A stretch of DNA of 64,000 nt from an uncultured Ferrovum sp. (GCA_903893215.1 CAITLJ010000023.1:1-64000), one strand, 5' to 3'; positions 45,332 to 56,439 are shown, numbered from the stretch's first letter. Translations and numbers: made by a program. The notes: generated by a model from the letters alone, not told the origin.

Positions 45332-45903
45332 AGCGTCGCTCGAATGCCTGGCTGCCACTGGGGATCCTGCTGGTCCTGGCCGCCACCTCGTTCTGGCTGG
45401 ACAGTGTGGTCGAAAGCAGCGGCACGCCCGGCCGCTCCCGGCTGCAGCACGACCCCGACCTGATGGTGAAAGGGTTTTCCGTGCACCAGCTCGATCCGGG
45501 TGGCCGCACGCGTTACACGCTATCGGCGCAAACCATGCAGCATTTTGCCGATGACGACTCTTCCACCTACGAGGGCGTCACCCTCGCAGCGTTCGAGCCC
45601 GGCCAACCCGACTTTCACATCCGCGCTGATCATGCAGTACGCGCTGCCCGCGAAGACCAGGTGACCTTCACCGGGGGCGTCCGCGCAGAACGCGACGGTG
45701 CAGGCCGAGACGACCCGCCAATGGTACTCACCACCAGCCTGCTGGAGGTGTACCCTGACCGCAGGCAGGGTTTGGCGCCGCAGCCACTGATTGTCACGCA
45801 CGGGGCAGACCGGCTGGAGGCTGATACCATGTCGTTCGACTATAAACTCTCAACGGTCCGCTTCACTCGTGCCAAAGCCAGCTTCCTCTCTTTCTCGCGC
45901 TAG
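45328..45903 (+). CDS. lptC: LPS export protein LptC
   Basis: 191 residues with a GTG start overlapping the kdsC stop. One N-terminal membrane helix (WLPLGILLVLAATSFWL) anchors a periplasmic beta-jellyroll (MVKGFSVHQLDPGGRTRYTLSA onward, in part), which hands LPS from LptBFG to LptA. Sequence conservation in LptC is low; position between kdsC and lptA supports it. The 3' end overlaps lptA by 35 bp. Confidence 0.9.
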   Translation: MKRRSNAWLPLGILLVLAATSFWLDSVVESSGTPGRSRLQHDPDLMVKGFSVHQLDPGGRTRYTLSAQTMQHFADDDSSTYEGVTLAAFEPGQPDFHIRADHAVRAAREDQVTFTGGVRAERDGAGRDDPPMVLTTSLLEVYPDRRQGLAPQPLIVTHGADRLEADTMSFDYKLSTVRFTRAKASFLSFSR

Positions 45904-46462
45904 CCTGTCCCTGCTCGTGGTGCTCGTCCTGGCAACGGCAGCGCACGCCGAGAAGGCCGACCGCAGCAAGCCGATCCAGGCAGAATCCGATCGACTGACC
46001 CTGGACAACGCCCAGAAAACCAGCGTGTTCGACGGCAATGTGGTGATCACCCAAGGCACCTTGCGCATCACTTCGGAGCGCGTGGTGCTGCATGAGGAAA
46101 AGGATGGTTCGCGTCGCGCCAGCGGTGTGGGGCACCCCGCCACTTTCCGCCAGAAGCGCGATGACGTAGACGAATACGTGGATGGCAACGCCGACCGGCT
46201 GGAATACGACGGCCGTAACGACCGCATCGAGCTGTTCGGTCACGCCAACCTGCGCCGCGGTGGCGATGACATCCGCGGGGAGTACATTTCCTACGACACG
46301 CGTACCGAATTCTTCCGCGTGAACAGCACGGCAGGGCCGACCGGCGGCCCGCCGCCAGGGGGTGGTCGGGTGCATGTCACCATCCAGCCCGCGCCAGCTG
46401 ATGCACCCGCTGCCCCCGCTGCGCAGGGCCGCCACGACGCTGCGCCTGCCACACGTCCCTGA
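45869..46462 (+). CDS. lptA: LPS transport periplasmic protein LptA
   Basis: 197 residues. A signal peptide ends at TAAHA-E, then the OstA-like jellyroll follows ([24 protein letters not shown]-type motif; [19 protein letters not shown]). LptA subunits form the periplasmic bridge for LPS. The start is a GTG at 45869 inside lptC, giving the N-terminus [10 protein letters not shown]. The C-terminus is Pro/Ala-rich and unusually long. Confidence 0.92.
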   Translation: MPKPASSLSRASLSLLVVLVLATAAHAEKADRSKPIQAESDRLTLDNAQKTSVFDGNVVITQGTLRITSERVVLHEEKDGSRRASGVGHPATFRQKRDDVDEYVDGNADRLEYDGRNDRIELFGHANLRRGGDDIRGEYISYDTRTEFFRVNSTAGPTGGPPPGGGRVHVTIQPAPADAPAAPAAQGRHDAAPATRP

Positions 46463-46475
46463 ACCCGCTGCCAGC

Positions 46476-47198
46476 ATGAGCCATCTCGAAGCCCGCGGAT
46501 TGTCCAAGCGCTACCGTTCCCGCACCGTGGTGCGCGACGTGTCGCTGCGCGTCAACAAGGGCGAAGTGGTGGGTCTGCTCGGACCCAACGGGGCCGGCAA
46601 AACCACCTGTTTTTACATGATGGTGGGCCTGGTGCCACTCGACGGAGGTCGCATCACCCTCGACGATGGCGACCTGACTACCCTGCCCATGCACAGCCGC
46701 AGCCGGCTCGGTCTGTCTTACCTGCCGCAGGAAGCCTCGATCTTTCGTCGTTTGAGCGTGGAAGAAAACATCCGAGCCGTGCTCGAACTGCAGGGACTGG
46801 ACGAGGACGAGATCAACCTGCGCTGCGACAGCCTGCTGGAAGATCTGCGCATCACCCATCTGCGCAGCCATGCCGCGATCAGCCTGTCGGGGGGAGAGCG
46901 CCGTCGCGTGGAGATTGCCCGCGCCCTGGCCACCCGGCCGCGCTTTGTGCTGCTCGACGAGCCCTTCGCTGGCGTCGACCCGATTGCCGTGATCGATATC
47001 CAGCAGATCATCCGATTCCTGAAGGAACGCGGCATCGGCGTGCTGATCACCGACCATAACGTGCGCGAAACGCTTGATATCTGCGACCGCGCCTACATCA
47101 TCAACCAGGGCAGTGTGCTGGCCACCGGAGTGCCCGCCGAGATCATCCTGAACGAAAGCGTGCGCAAGGTTTATCTGGGCGAGCACTTCCGCCTTTAG
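46476..47198 (+). CDS. lptB: LPS export ABC ATPase LptB
   Basis: 240 residues. Walker [10 protein letters not shown], signature [15 protein letters not shown], Walker [17 protein letters not shown] and [10 protein letters not shown] are diagnostic of LptB. It drives LPS extraction with LptFG, which are not in this window. The ATG at 46476 gives the usual N-terminus. Confidence 0.97.
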   Translation: MSHLEARGLSKRYRSRTVVRDVSLRVNKGEVVGLLGPNGAGKTTCFYMMVGLVPLDGGRITLDDGDLTTLPMHSRSRLGLSYLPQEASIFRRLSVEENIRAVLELQGLDEDEINLRCDSLLEDLRITHLRSHAAISLSGGERRRVEIARALATRPRFVLLDEPFAGVDPIAVIDIQQIIRFLKERGIGVLITDHNVRETLDICDRAYIINQGSVLATGVPAEIILNESVRKVYLGEHFRL

Positions 47199-47233
47199 GC
47201 GGCGGTCCCCCTTGCCATGCCGGCCCCCGCCTC

Positions 47234-48775
47234 ATGAAGAACAGCCTCCAGCTCAAGCTATCGCAACACCTGGCATTGACGCCACAGCTGCAGCAGTCGA
47301 TCAAGCTGCTGCAATTGTCCACACTCGAACTCAATCAGGAACTGGAACGGTTCCTGATGGAAAACCCGCTGCTGGAGCGGGCCGAAGGCTGGAACGAGGA
47401 TACGCCGGCGGCAGTGCCCTCGGGCAGCGCACCGCGCGAGAGCGAGGTCGCCCACTCCGGACCCGATGCCGCGCCAGGCACCAGCAGCGAGACACCCACC
47501 GAGAACAGTGCTGGCGAGAGCTGGGACTTCGAGGACGCCTGGTCGGGCGATGGCACCACAAGCAACTGGAAGGACGGCGACGATGACAGTGACTTCCCGC
47601 TGCAGGCCGCCGCTGCACCCAGCCTGATTGACCACCTGTTGTCCCAGTTGCGCCTGCTCAACCTGAGTGACCGCGACCTTGCCCTGTGCTCACTGCTGCT
47701 GTCGCACCTTGATGAAGAAGGCTATCTGGGCACGCCGCTCGACGAGGTACTGGCCCAGCTTGATACCGAGGGGCTGCCACTTACCCTCACGCAGCCGCAC
47801 GACGCCAGCCTGACCATCGGCGGCGACGACGAGGACGACGATGATGACGGCAGCGCGCTCGACCTCGCCGACCTGCAGGTCGCCCTTACCCTGATCCAGT
47901 CGCTCGACCCGATGGGTGTGGGTGCCCGCTCACTTGGCGAGTGCGTGGCCATCCAGTTGCAGGCCTTGCCAGTGGACGTGCCCGGCCGCGCTTGTGCGCT
48001 CGAAATTGCGCGCAAGCATCTGGCGCTGCTGGCCAATCGTGACTATCTGCGCCTGCGCCGCAGCATCGGATGCGATGAGACCACCCTGCGACTGGCGCAG
48101 AAACTGATTGAACACTGCAACCCGCGCCCGGCCGCCGACTTCAACGTGAGCGAGGCGCGCTTCGTGATTCCCGACGTGGTGGTGCGCAAGCTGCGCAATC
48201 GCTGGGTGGTCACACTCAACCCCGATGCGATGCCAAAGCTCAGGATTAACCGCATGTATGCCGATATCCTGAACAGGACGCGCGAACATGGGGGGCAGAT
48301 GTCGGCACAGCTTCAGGAGGCACGCTGGTTGATCAAGAACGTGCAGCAACGGTTCGAGACCATCCTGAAAGTGTCGCAGGCCATCGTAGAGCGTCAACGC
48401 CATTTTTTCGAGCACGGTGAAGTGGCCATGCGCCCCCTGGTGCTGCGCGAAATTGCCGATACCGTCGGCCTGCACGAGTCCACCGTGTCCCGGGTCACCA
48501 CGCAGAAGTTCATGCTGACACCGCGTGGCATTTTCGAACTCAAATACTTCTTCAGCAGCCACGTCGGTACCGATACCGGCGGGGCCGCCTCGTCTACGGC
48601 AATCCGCGCCCTGATCAAGCAACTGATCTCGGCGGAGGATTGCCGCAAGCCCCTGTCCGATAGCCGGATATCGGATATTCTGGGACAGCAGGGCATCGTG
48701 GTTGCGCGCCGCACTGTGGCGAAATATCGCGAAGCGATGCAGATTCATCCGGCGAGTCAACGAAAGTCCTTATAA
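47234..48775 (+). CDS. rpoN: RNA polymerase sigma-54 factor
   Basis: 513 residues. Region I (LQLKLSQHLALTPQLQQSIKLLQLS, here quoted in part as LTPQLQQSIKLLQ) binds activators, an acidic region II carries a DDEDDDDD run (about 195-203), and region III contains the core-binding and HTH parts. The RpoN box ARRTVAKYRE near the C-terminus contacts the -24 element. It serves the NtrC-type regulator and the two -24/-12 promoters seen in this window. Its stop codon lies inside the palindrome preceding hpf. Confidence 0.98.
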   Translation: MKNSLQLKLSQHLALTPQLQQSIKLLQLSTLELNQELERFLMENPLLERAEGWNEDTPAAVPSGSAPRESEVAHSGPDAAPGTSSETPTENSAGESWDFEDAWSGDGTTSNWKDGDDDSDFPLQAAAAPSLIDHLLSQLRLLNLSDRDLALCSLLLSHLDEEGYLGTPLDEVLAQLDTEGLPLTLTQPHDASLTIGGDDEDDDDDGSALDLADLQVALTLIQSLDPMGVGARSLGECVAIQLQALPVDVPGRACALEIARKHLALLANRDYLRLRRSIGCDETTLRLAQKLIEHCNPRPAADFNVSEARFVIPDVVVRKLRNRWVVTLNPDAMPKLRINRMYADILNRTREHGGQMSAQLQEARWLIKNVQQRFETILKVSQAIVERQRHFFEHGEVAMRPLVLREIADTVGLHESTVSRVTTQKFMLTPRGIFELKYFFSSHVGTDTGGAASSTAIRALIKQLISAEDCRKPLSDSRISDILGQQGIVVARRTVAKYREAMQIHPASQRKSL

Positions 48776-48779
48776 GGAC
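48766..48779. promoter_or_regulatory. 14-bp palindrome spanning the rpoN stop codon, upstream of hpf
   Basis: GTCCTTATAAGGAC is a perfect palindrome covering the rpoN TAA and ending 16 bp before the hpf ATG. It could be an operator, a -10-containing promoter element or a hairpin near the hpf Shine-Dalgarno (AAGGAG at about 48782). Confidence 0.4.
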
Positions 48780-48795
48780 AGTAAGGAGAAGATCC

Positions 48796-49119
48796 ATGAA
48801 CGTCACGGTCACCGGGCAACATATGGAAGTCACTCCCGCCATCCGTCAGTATGTGGTGGACAAGTTCGAACGTATCAGCCGCCACTTTGACGAAGTGATT
48901 GATGTGGCAGTTGTCCTGAACGTCGAGAAATTGCGACAACACATTGAAGCCAACGTCCACGTAAAGGGGCAGGACCTGTTCGCGGAGACCACCCACGAAG
49001 ACATGTATGCGGCAATTGACGGCCTCGTCGACATCCTTGACCGACAGGTGATACGCCACAAGGAAAAGCGCTCGGAACACCGCCAGACCGCTCTCAAGCA
49101 CCTCGCCGTCGGCGAATAA
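48796..49119 (+). CDS. hpf: Short ribosome hibernation-promoting factor
   Basis: 107 residues, the short HPF form. MNVTVTGQHMEVTPAIRQYV, in part, and KFERISRHFDEVIDVAVVL show the beta-alpha-beta ribosome-binding fold. HPF binds the decoding centre of idle ribosomes and promotes 100S dimers. It follows rpoN, as in many proteobacteria, with a strong AAGGAG ribosome site. Confidence 0.96.
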   Translation: MNVTVTGQHMEVTPAIRQYVVDKFERISRHFDEVIDVAVVLNVEKLRQHIEANVHVKGQDLFAETTHEDMYAAIDGLVDILDRQVIRHKEKRSEHRQTALKHLAVGE

Positions 49120-49157
49120 AGGAAGCGGCGCGGCCGCGAAGGCCGCGCCCTGTCCCC

Positions 49158-49643
49158 ATGGAACTGATCGCCAAGCTCCTCAAACCCCAGAATGTGCTGC
49201 TCGACCTTGAGGTGAGCAGCAAAAAGCGGCTGTTCGAGCAACTGGCCATGCACATCGAACAGAACTACCAACAGCCCCGCACCGCCGTGTTCGAAGCGCT
49301 GTTTCAGCGCGAACGGCTGGGGTCGACCGGACTTGGCAAAGGCTGTGCATTGCCGCACGGCCGGTTGCGTGGTACCCGCGAAACCTATTGCCTGTTTGCA
49401 CGTGCCAGCCAGCCAATCCCGTTCGAGGCCCCCGACAGCCTGCCAGTCAAGCTGGTGCTGATGGTGATGGCCCCTGAACATGCGACCGAACACCATCTGC
49501 GCATCCTGAGCGAAGTTGCCCAGATGTTCAGCGACCCCGATCTGCGCGTACAGTTGGAAAGCGTGCAGGACCCTGCCGAGGCACACGCCCTCCTGACCGA
49601 ATGGACGCCCAATGCCCGACGTCAACGTTCAGCGTCTCTATAG
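49158..49643 (+). CDS. ptsN: Nitrogen-regulatory PTS EIIA protein
   Basis: 161 residues. The phosphorylated His67 lies in GLGKGCALPHGRL. EIIA-Ntr regulates potassium uptake, nitrogen and stress responses rather than sugar import. It is followed by hprK, which overlaps its end by 32 bp; no HPr or EI-Ntr gene is in the window. Confidence 0.95.
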   Translation: MELIAKLLKPQNVLLDLEVSSKKRLFEQLAMHIEQNYQQPRTAVFEALFQRERLGSTGLGKGCALPHGRLRGTRETYCLFARASQPIPFEAPDSLPVKLVLMVMAPEHATEHHLRILSEVAQMFSDPDLRVQLESVQDPAEAHALLTEWTPNARRQRSASL

Positions 49644-50583
49644 TGAGAATCGCGAACGACTCAACCTGAACTGGACCGCCGGAAAGCACGGCGGCCTGCG
49701 TACCGTACCCCTCGGTAGCCTTTATAATCCCAGGGTTGGCATGATCAGCCACCTCAACCTGACGCATCCGCACTGTTTTCAGGTGATCGGCGAAATGGAG
49801 CTTGCCTTCCTGCGCGGCCTTGACAGCGACGCGCTCGATACCGCCCTGGACGTGCTGTTTTCCGAACACCTGGTGGCGATCATCACCGCCGACGGACAAA
49901 GCCCGCACGGTCGCATCATCGAGCGCTGCGACCGGATGAGTATCCCTTTGCTGTCCAGCCCCCGGCCGGGCGCCAACCTGATCGACGTACTGCGCCATTT
50001 CCTGAGCCTGGAGCTGGCTGAAATGATCACGCTGCATGGCGTGTATCTGGTCGTGCTGGAAGTGGGCGTGCTGATCACCGGCAGTTCAGCGGTTGGCAAA
50101 AGCGAACTGGCGCTGGAACTGATCAGCCGCGGCCATGGTCTGGTAGCTGACGATGTGGTGGAGCTGTATCACATCGGCCCCACCACCCTGCAAGGCCGCT
50201 GTCCGCCATTGCTGCGCGACTTTCTGGAGGTACGCGGTCTGGGGGTGATCAACATCCGCTCGATCTTCGGTGAAACCGCGGTGAGGCCACGCAAGACACT
50301 CAAGCTGATCGTGCATCTGGAAAAGCCGGGCCAGGGTGACTTGGCCTCCATGGAGCGCCTGCCAATGAACAGCTCCACCCAGACCATCCTGGGAATCGAA
50401 TATCCGAAAGTGGTCTTGCCGGTGGCCGAGGGGCGCAACCTTGCAGTGCTGGTGGAGGCAGCCACGCGCAATTTCATCCTGCGCAGCCGGGGTATCGACA
50501 GTACCCGTCAGTTTCTCGAACGCCATGAGCGCCTGATGGCGCAGGAGGCAGGAGAAGGACTTGAGGATGACAGTTTTGAATAG
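49612..50583 (+). CDS. hprK: HPr kinase/phosphorylase
   Basis: 323 residues. The Walker A GSSAVGKS (157-164) and HprK signature LEVRGLGVINI are present. The bifunctional enzyme phosphorylates and dephosphorylates HPr on serine. In betaproteobacteria it accompanies ptsN and rapZ, as here. It starts inside ptsN and overlaps rapZ by 17 bp. Confidence 0.96.
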   Translation: MPDVNVQRLYSENRERLNLNWTAGKHGGLRTVPLGSLYNPRVGMISHLNLTHPHCFQVIGEMELAFLRGLDSDALDTALDVLFSEHLVAIITADGQSPHGRIIERCDRMSIPLLSSPRPGANLIDVLRHFLSLELAEMITLHGVYLVVLEVGVLITGSSAVGKSELALELISRGHGLVADDVVELYHIGPTTLQGRCPPLLRDFLEVRGLGVINIRSIFGETAVRPRKTLKLIVHLEKPGQGDLASMERLPMNSSTQTILGIEYPKVVLPVAEGRNLAVLVEAATRNFILRSRGIDSTRQFLERHERLMAQEAGEGLEDDSFE

Positions 50584-51439
50584 CCGCTCCACCGACCTTG
50601 TGCAAGCCATCGTGGTGAGCGGCCTGTCGGGGGCCGGCAAGAGTGTGGCCATGCGTGCGCTCGAGGATGCCGGCTGGTATTGCATCGACAACCTGCCGGT
50701 GAACACCGTGCTGCCCGTCATCAACAGCCTGCGCCAGAGCAGTGTGACCCGCATTGCGCTGAGCACCGACGGCCGCAACCGCGTCAAGCTGGACGAGTTG
50801 CCGGAAGTGATCAGCATACTGCGACGCGACGGCATCGCCGTGCGTCAACTGTTCCTGGACGCCGACACCAATGAACTGGTGCGCCGTTTTCGCGAGACGC
50901 GACGCCCGCACCCCTTTTCCAGCCAGGGTCTGAGCCTGCAGGAAAGCATTGCGCTGGAACGCCAGATGCTGGACAGTTTTGCTGCCAGCGCCCGTTGCAT
51001 CGACACCAGCAATCTGCGCCCGAACGCCCTGCGGGCTGAAATCAAGGCCTTTGCCAGCGCCGATCCTGGCCGTCTCAACCTGTTCATATACTCCTTCGGT
51101 TTCAAGCATGGCATTCCTGTGGAGGCCGACTTCGTGTTCGATGTGCGCTTTCTGCCCAACCCCTATTACGACCCCGAATTGCGCCCGCTCACCGGCCGCG
51201 ACCCCGCGGTGATCGATTTTCTCGCCGCCCAGCCCATGACCGAACAAATCCTCAATGATGTGCACCAACTGGTGGAACGCTGGCTGCCGGCCTTCATTGC
51301 AGACCACCGCAACATTCTCAGCGTGGCAATTGGCTGCACTGGCGGCCAGCATCGCTCGGTATACCTCGCCGAGTCACTAGGCCGGCGGCTGGCTCACCTT
51401 CACCCCACCCGGGTGATCCATCGCGGCTTGAGCGAATGA
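50567..51439 (+). CDS. rapZ: RNase adapter / nucleotide-binding protein RapZ
   Basis: 290 residues. Walker A GLSGAGKS (19-26) is followed by [18 protein letters not shown], and the C-terminal domain shows [24 protein letters not shown]-type sequence and [13 protein letters not shown]. In E. coli RapZ guides RNase E to GlmZ to control glucosamine-6-P synthesis; the target RNA in betaproteobacteria is not known. The ATG at 50567 is preferred over an upstream TTG. Confidence 0.95.
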   Translation: MTVLNSRSTDLVQAIVVSGLSGAGKSVAMRALEDAGWYCIDNLPVNTVLPVINSLRQSSVTRIALSTDGRNRVKLDELPEVISILRRDGIAVRQLFLDADTNELVRRFRETRRPHPFSSQGLSLQESIALERQMLDSFAASARCIDTSNLRPNALRAEIKAFASADPGRLNLFIYSFGFKHGIPVEADFVFDVRFLPNPYYDPELRPLTGRDPAVIDFLAAQPMTEQILNDVHQLVERWLPAFIADHRNILSVAIGCTGGQHRSVYLAESLGRRLAHLHPTRVIHRGLSE

Positions 51440-52212
51440 GCACAGAGCACCGCTTTCCCGCGGCTGGTGCGCCACCGGGACCAACCATCACGGTAGCGCT
51501 GACCGGGGCATCCGGCATGCCTTATGGCCTGCGCCTGATCCAGGCTCTGGTGACAGCGGGCGCACGCGTCTACCTGCTCTACTCGCAAGCTGCACAGATC
51601 GTGGCACGTCAGGAACTGGACCTGCCCCTGCCCGCACGCGCCAGTGAAGCTGCCGCCTGGATGACCGAACGTTATGGCGCAGCCCCTGGACAGATCACAG
51701 GCTTCGGTCGCGAAGAATGGTTTGCGCCGGTGGCATCCGGCTCCAATCCGCCGGACGCCATGGTGGTGTGTCCATGCACCATGGGCACGCTGGCGGCGAT
51801 CGCAGGGGGCCTCTCTGACAATCTGATCGAGCGCGCTGCAGATGTGGTGATCAAGGAAGGACGCAAGCTGGTACTGGTGCCACGCGAAACACCTTATTCC
51901 ACTTTGCACCTGGAAAACATGCTGCGCCTGTCGCGCATGGGTGTGGTGATACTGCCACCCAATCCAGCCTTCTATCAGCATCCCACCACCATTGCTGATC
52001 TGGTCGACTTTGTGGTGGCGCGCATCATGGACCAGTTGCGCATACCGCACGCCATCGGTCCGCGCTGGGGTGAACAGCGCCCAGCGACGCCGGGCCGCAT
52101 GGACTCCCAGCAACCTTCACCAGCCAGCCTTGCTGCTGCCGCGGCTGGCGTAAGCGTTGCCGTGAGTGCGGTGCAGGCAAGCACGGCTACCAGCGTGCCG
52201 GACGACCTGTGA
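51436..52212 (+). CDS. ubiX: Flavin prenyltransferase UbiX
   Basis: 258 residues. UbiX makes prenylated FMN, the cofactor of the UbiD decarboxylase in ubiquinone synthesis. It shows the flavin-binding [39 protein letters not shown] and [17 protein letters not shown]. The core is about 205 residues; the last ~45 are an Ala/Gly-rich tail that is not part of the family. It overlaps rapZ by 4 bp. Confidence 0.94.
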   Translation: MSTEHRFPAAGAPPGPTITVALTGASGMPYGLRLIQALVTAGARVYLLYSQAAQIVARQELDLPLPARASEAAAWMTERYGAAPGQITGFGREEWFAPVASGSNPPDAMVVCPCTMGTLAAIAGGLSDNLIERAADVVIKEGRKLVLVPRETPYSTLHLENMLRLSRMGVVILPPNPAFYQHPTTIADLVDFVVARIMDQLRIPHAIGPRWGEQRPATPGRMDSQQPSPASLAAAAAGVSVAVSAVQASTATSVPDDL

Positions 52213-52228
52213 GCGGAGCGGCAGGGTG

Positions 52229-52816
52229 ATGCAGCAGGTACCGATCTTTGCCCTCAGCGCCACCCTCTTTCCACGTGGGCTGCTGCCCCTGCGCGTGTTC
52301 GAGACCCGCTATATGGACATGGCAAAAGATTGCCTGCGCCATGGCACCGAATTTGGTATCTGCCTGATCACCGAAGGCAAGGAAATCGGGGCGGCGCCCA
52401 GCATCAGCGCTGTGGGCTGCCTGGCCCGTATCACGGAATGGGATATGCCAGAACTGGGCATCCTGCAAATCACGGCCGAGGGCACCGAGCGCTTTCATGT
52501 GCGCGAGCGCCGGGTGAGTTCCAGTGGCCTGATCGTTGCCGGCATTGAAACCTTCGAACCCGAATTGCCGCTTCCGGTGCCAGTGGAATTTGAAGGCATG
52601 GCACGCTTGCTGCGCGCCATTGTGGAAAACGCCGACGAACGCTATTTTCCACGTCCGCTGCGTTTCGACGACGCTGTGTGGGTGAGCTTTCGTTTGGCCG
52701 AGGTGCTGCCAATCGCGCTGGGCCGCAAGTATCAGGCGCTGGCCATGGTGGATCCACTGGAACGCTTGGCACTGCTGCGCGACTGCCTGATGGAGCAGCG
52801 CGGGCGCACCGCATAG
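52229..52816 (+). CDS. LON substrate-binding domain protein
   Basis: 195 residues consisting of the N-terminal domain of Lon protease alone: VPIFALSATLFPRGLLPLRVFE and GCLARITEWDMPELGILQITAEG (quoted in part). No ATPase or protease domain is present. Such stand-alone LON proteins are common in proteobacteria and have no established function. It begins 16 bp after ubiX with the ATG at 52229. Confidence 0.9.
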   Translation: MQQVPIFALSATLFPRGLLPLRVFETRYMDMAKDCLRHGTEFGICLITEGKEIGAAPSISAVGCLARITEWDMPELGILQITAEGTERFHVRERRVSSSGLIVAGIETFEPELPLPVPVEFEGMARLLRAIVENADERYFPRPLRFDDAVWVSFRLAEVLPIALGRKYQALAMVDPLERLALLRDCLMEQRGRTA

Positions 52817-52912
52817 CAGCCACGCGGCGCGAGGACGCGCGTGGTCAGCATGCCATGGAACGCCGCCCCAGCCTTGGATGCGGGTCTGGTTGTCGACAGG
52901 GTGACCACATGA

Positions 52913-54022
52913 CTACAGGTCGGTCTGCACGACCTGCTCCAGCACCTGGCGGACCGGGGCTGGCAGCCCCAGGCGCAGGGCATCCTGCTGACGATGCCAA
53001 CGCAAATCGAGCGCAGTCAGCGTGGGCATCGGATAGGCGTCCGGCAGGCAATGCTCCTGCACCGTCAGATGCAGGGTGAAGTGGGTGAATGCATGACGCA
53101 CCTCGAAGCGGCGCGCGCTGCCGGGCCAAACCGTGACGGAGGGTGACGCGACGTCTGCTGCTGATGCTGATGCTGATGCCGCACCTGTACCAGCCGCAGC
53201 ATGGTCGGACGCCAGGGCAGCCGCCTCCGGAAACGACCACAATCCGCCCCAGATACCGCGGGCCGGCCGGCGCTCCAGCAGCACCTGCCCGTCGCGCCTG
53301 AGCAGCGTGACCAGACTGCTGCGCTCCGGACGTGCCTTGCGCGGTCGTGCCGCCGGTAACTCGGCCACCCGGTCCTGAGCGAGCGCCGCACAGGTGGCCT
53401 GCAGGGGGCACAGGCTGCAACGCGGTCGACCGCGACTGCACACATTGGCCCCAAGATCCATCAGTCCCTGGGTGTAAGCCTGCATGTCCGCTGCAATACC
53501 CGGGTGTTCCGCAGGCAACAGCTGATCCGCCAGCGCCCAGAGCTGCGCTTCAACAGGTGCACTGCCCGGAAAGCCGTCCACTGCAAAGTGGCGGGCAAAT
53601 ACCCGCTTCACATTGCCATCCAGGATCGGGCTACGTTCGCCTGCCGAGAAGGCGGCGATCGCCGCCGCCGTGGAGCGCCCGATGCCGGGCAAGGTGTTGA
53701 GCACAGCGCTGTCGACGGGAAAGCGCCCGCCATGCTGCGCCACCACGGCCTGCGCAGCGGCATGCAGATTGCGCGCCCGGGCGTAATAGCCCAGTCCGCT
53801 CCAGTGCGCCAGCACATCATCGACCGGAGCCGCGGCCAGCGTCTGCACATCGGGAAAGCGCGCCATGAAGCGCTGGTAATAGGGGATCACCGCCGCCACC
53901 TGGGTTTGCTGCAGCATGATTTCCGACACCCAGATGCGATAAGCATCGCAACCACCCTGCCAGGGCAGGCCATGACGACCATGCTGCAGTTGCCAGTCGA
54001 TCACCCGCCGGGCAAAGCCCAT
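52913..54022 (-). CDS. mutY: Adenine DNA glycosylase MutY
   Basis: 369 residues. MutY removes adenine opposite 8-oxoguanine. The catalytic Glu is in VSEIMLQQTQV, the HhH is LPGIGRSTAAAI, and the catalytic Asp region is ILDGNVKRV. A 4Fe-4S cluster (C-x6-C-x2-C-x5-C: CSRGRPRCSLCPLQATC) and a C-terminal NUDIX-like 8-oxoG recognition domain follow. The ATG at 54022 has a GAGG site upstream. In the C-terminal domain a short Ala-Ser tract is encoded by three CTGATG hexamers (53161-53178), a likely slippage expansion. It lies 13 bp after the DUF779 gene. Confidence 0.96.
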   Translation of the reverse strand: MGFARRVIDWQLQHGRHGLPWQGGCDAYRIWVSEIMLQQTQVAAVIPYYQRFMARFPDVQTLAAAPVDDVLAHWSGLGYYARARNLHAAAQAVVAQHGGRFPVDSAVLNTLPGIGRSTAAAIAAFSAGERSPILDGNVKRVFARHFAVDGFPGSAPVEAQLWALADQLLPAEHPGIAADMQAYTQGLMDLGANVCSRGRPRCSLCPLQATCAALAQDRVAELPAARPRKARPERSSLVTLLRRDGQVLLERRPARGIWGGLWSFPEAAALASDHAAAGTGAASASASAADVASPSVTVWPGSARRFEVRHAFTHFTLHLTVQEHCLPDAYPMPTLTALDLRWHRQQDALRLGLPAPVRQVLEQVVQTDL

Positions 54023-54035
54023 ACCATCCTCACCC

Positions 54036-54479
54036 TCAATGTCCGGGCTCGACCTTACCATTGGCTTCCAACCACGCCCACTCTGCCTCGCTGAACAGGC
54101 GCGAGCGCACCAGAAAGCGACGCCCCTCGGGGCCCTCGAGCGAGAACATGCCACCGCGGCCAGGCACCACATCAATGGTCAGTTGCGTATGTTTCCAGTA
54201 TTCGTACTGCGCACCGCCCATGTAGAACGGATGGCCGTCGATGTGGCCAAGCAGTTTGTCATGGTCGGCGAGCAGGAAGCTGCCGAGCGGGTAACACATT
54301 GGCGCGCTGCCGTCGCAGCAGCCGCCTGATTGATGAAACATGACCGGACCGTGTTTGGCCACCACCACATCAAGCAGGTCAAGCGTGGCCTGAGTGGCAC
54401 AGACTAGTGGCACGTGCACCAGGGGTCCCTCCGCTTCCGGCATCGCCTGTCCGGGCGGAGCAATCAAATCTGCCAACAT
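54036..54479 (-). CDS. DUF779 protein, aldehyde dehydrogenase partner
   Basis: 147 residues, DUF779 family. It contains HQSGGCCDGSAPMCYP, a Cys-rich segment that may bind metal, and QYEYWKHTQLTIDVVPGRGG. The gene is regularly next to AldB/ExaC-type aldehyde dehydrogenase genes; the function is not established. GAGG lies 6-7 nt before the ATG. A strong terminator separates it from the dehydrogenase, so expression would need read-through or another promoter. Confidence 0.88.
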   Translation of the reverse strand: MLADLIAPPGQAMPEAEGPLVHVPLVCATQATLDLLDVVVAKHGPVMFHQSGGCCDGSAPMCYPLGSFLLADHDKLLGHIDGHPFYMGGAQYEYWKHTQLTIDVVPGRGGMFSLEGPEGRRFLVRSRLFSEAEWAWLEANGKVEPGH

Positions 54480-54533
54480 GATTCACCTCAGCAAGCAAAG
54501 CACACCTGTTCCTCGAACAAGCGCGTGCCTGAC

Positions 54534-54577
54534 AAAAAAAAAGCGGTGTGCCTCTTCATCGAAGAAGCAACCACCGC
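54534..54577 (-). terminator. Rho-independent terminator after the aldehyde dehydrogenase
   Basis: Reading leftward, GCGGTG pairs with CACCGC, enclosing an inner stem GCTTCTTC / GAAGAGGC with a GAT loop, and nine Ts follow directly. It lies about 50 bp past the dehydrogenase stop. Confidence 0.88.
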
Positions 54578-54627
54578 AAGGGACGCAGGGTAATGCCGTT
54601 CAGCTTTTTATGAGCAAGCCCGGTCGC

Positions 54628-56148
<1,521 letters not shown>

Positions 56149-56208
56149 GTTTACGTCTCCTCGTGATTTTGGTCTTCACCCACTTGCAGCGGGGTGCTTG
56201 CAAACTTT

Positions 56209-56224
56209 AGCAGGAAGCGGGCCA
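56209..56224 (-). promoter_or_regulatory. Sigma-54 (-24/-12) promoter of the aldehyde dehydrogenase gene
   Basis: Reading leftward, TGGCCCG-CTTC-CTGCT matches TGGCACG-N4-TTGCW at 10 of 12 positions, with GG and GC exactly 10 bp apart. Transcription would start near 56198, 50 nt before the ATG. Confidence 0.7.
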
Positions 56225-56260
56225 TACTTGGCGAGCCCCCGCAAAGCACGCAAAAACCGC

Positions 56261-56272
56261 TGTTTTAAAACA
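56261..56272. promoter_or_regulatory. Candidate activator site (perfect 12-bp palindrome)
   Basis: TGTTTTAAAACA lies about 70 bp upstream of the predicted dehydrogenase transcription start, a suitable place for a sigma-54 activator. A second A-rich run follows to its right. Confidence 0.4.
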
Positions 56273-56439
56273 AAAAAACGGCAATCATCCAGACCTCAAA
56301 TCCATGTTGCGACGCACACATGCGCGTGGGTGACGGCGCGCACGGGAGCAGTCTCGCCACAACTGCCGCGCAGCTGTTCCGTTTCGATACAGCATGCGGA
56401 CAGGTTGCGCGGGGTCAGGGCACCACCGCATGTGCATGA

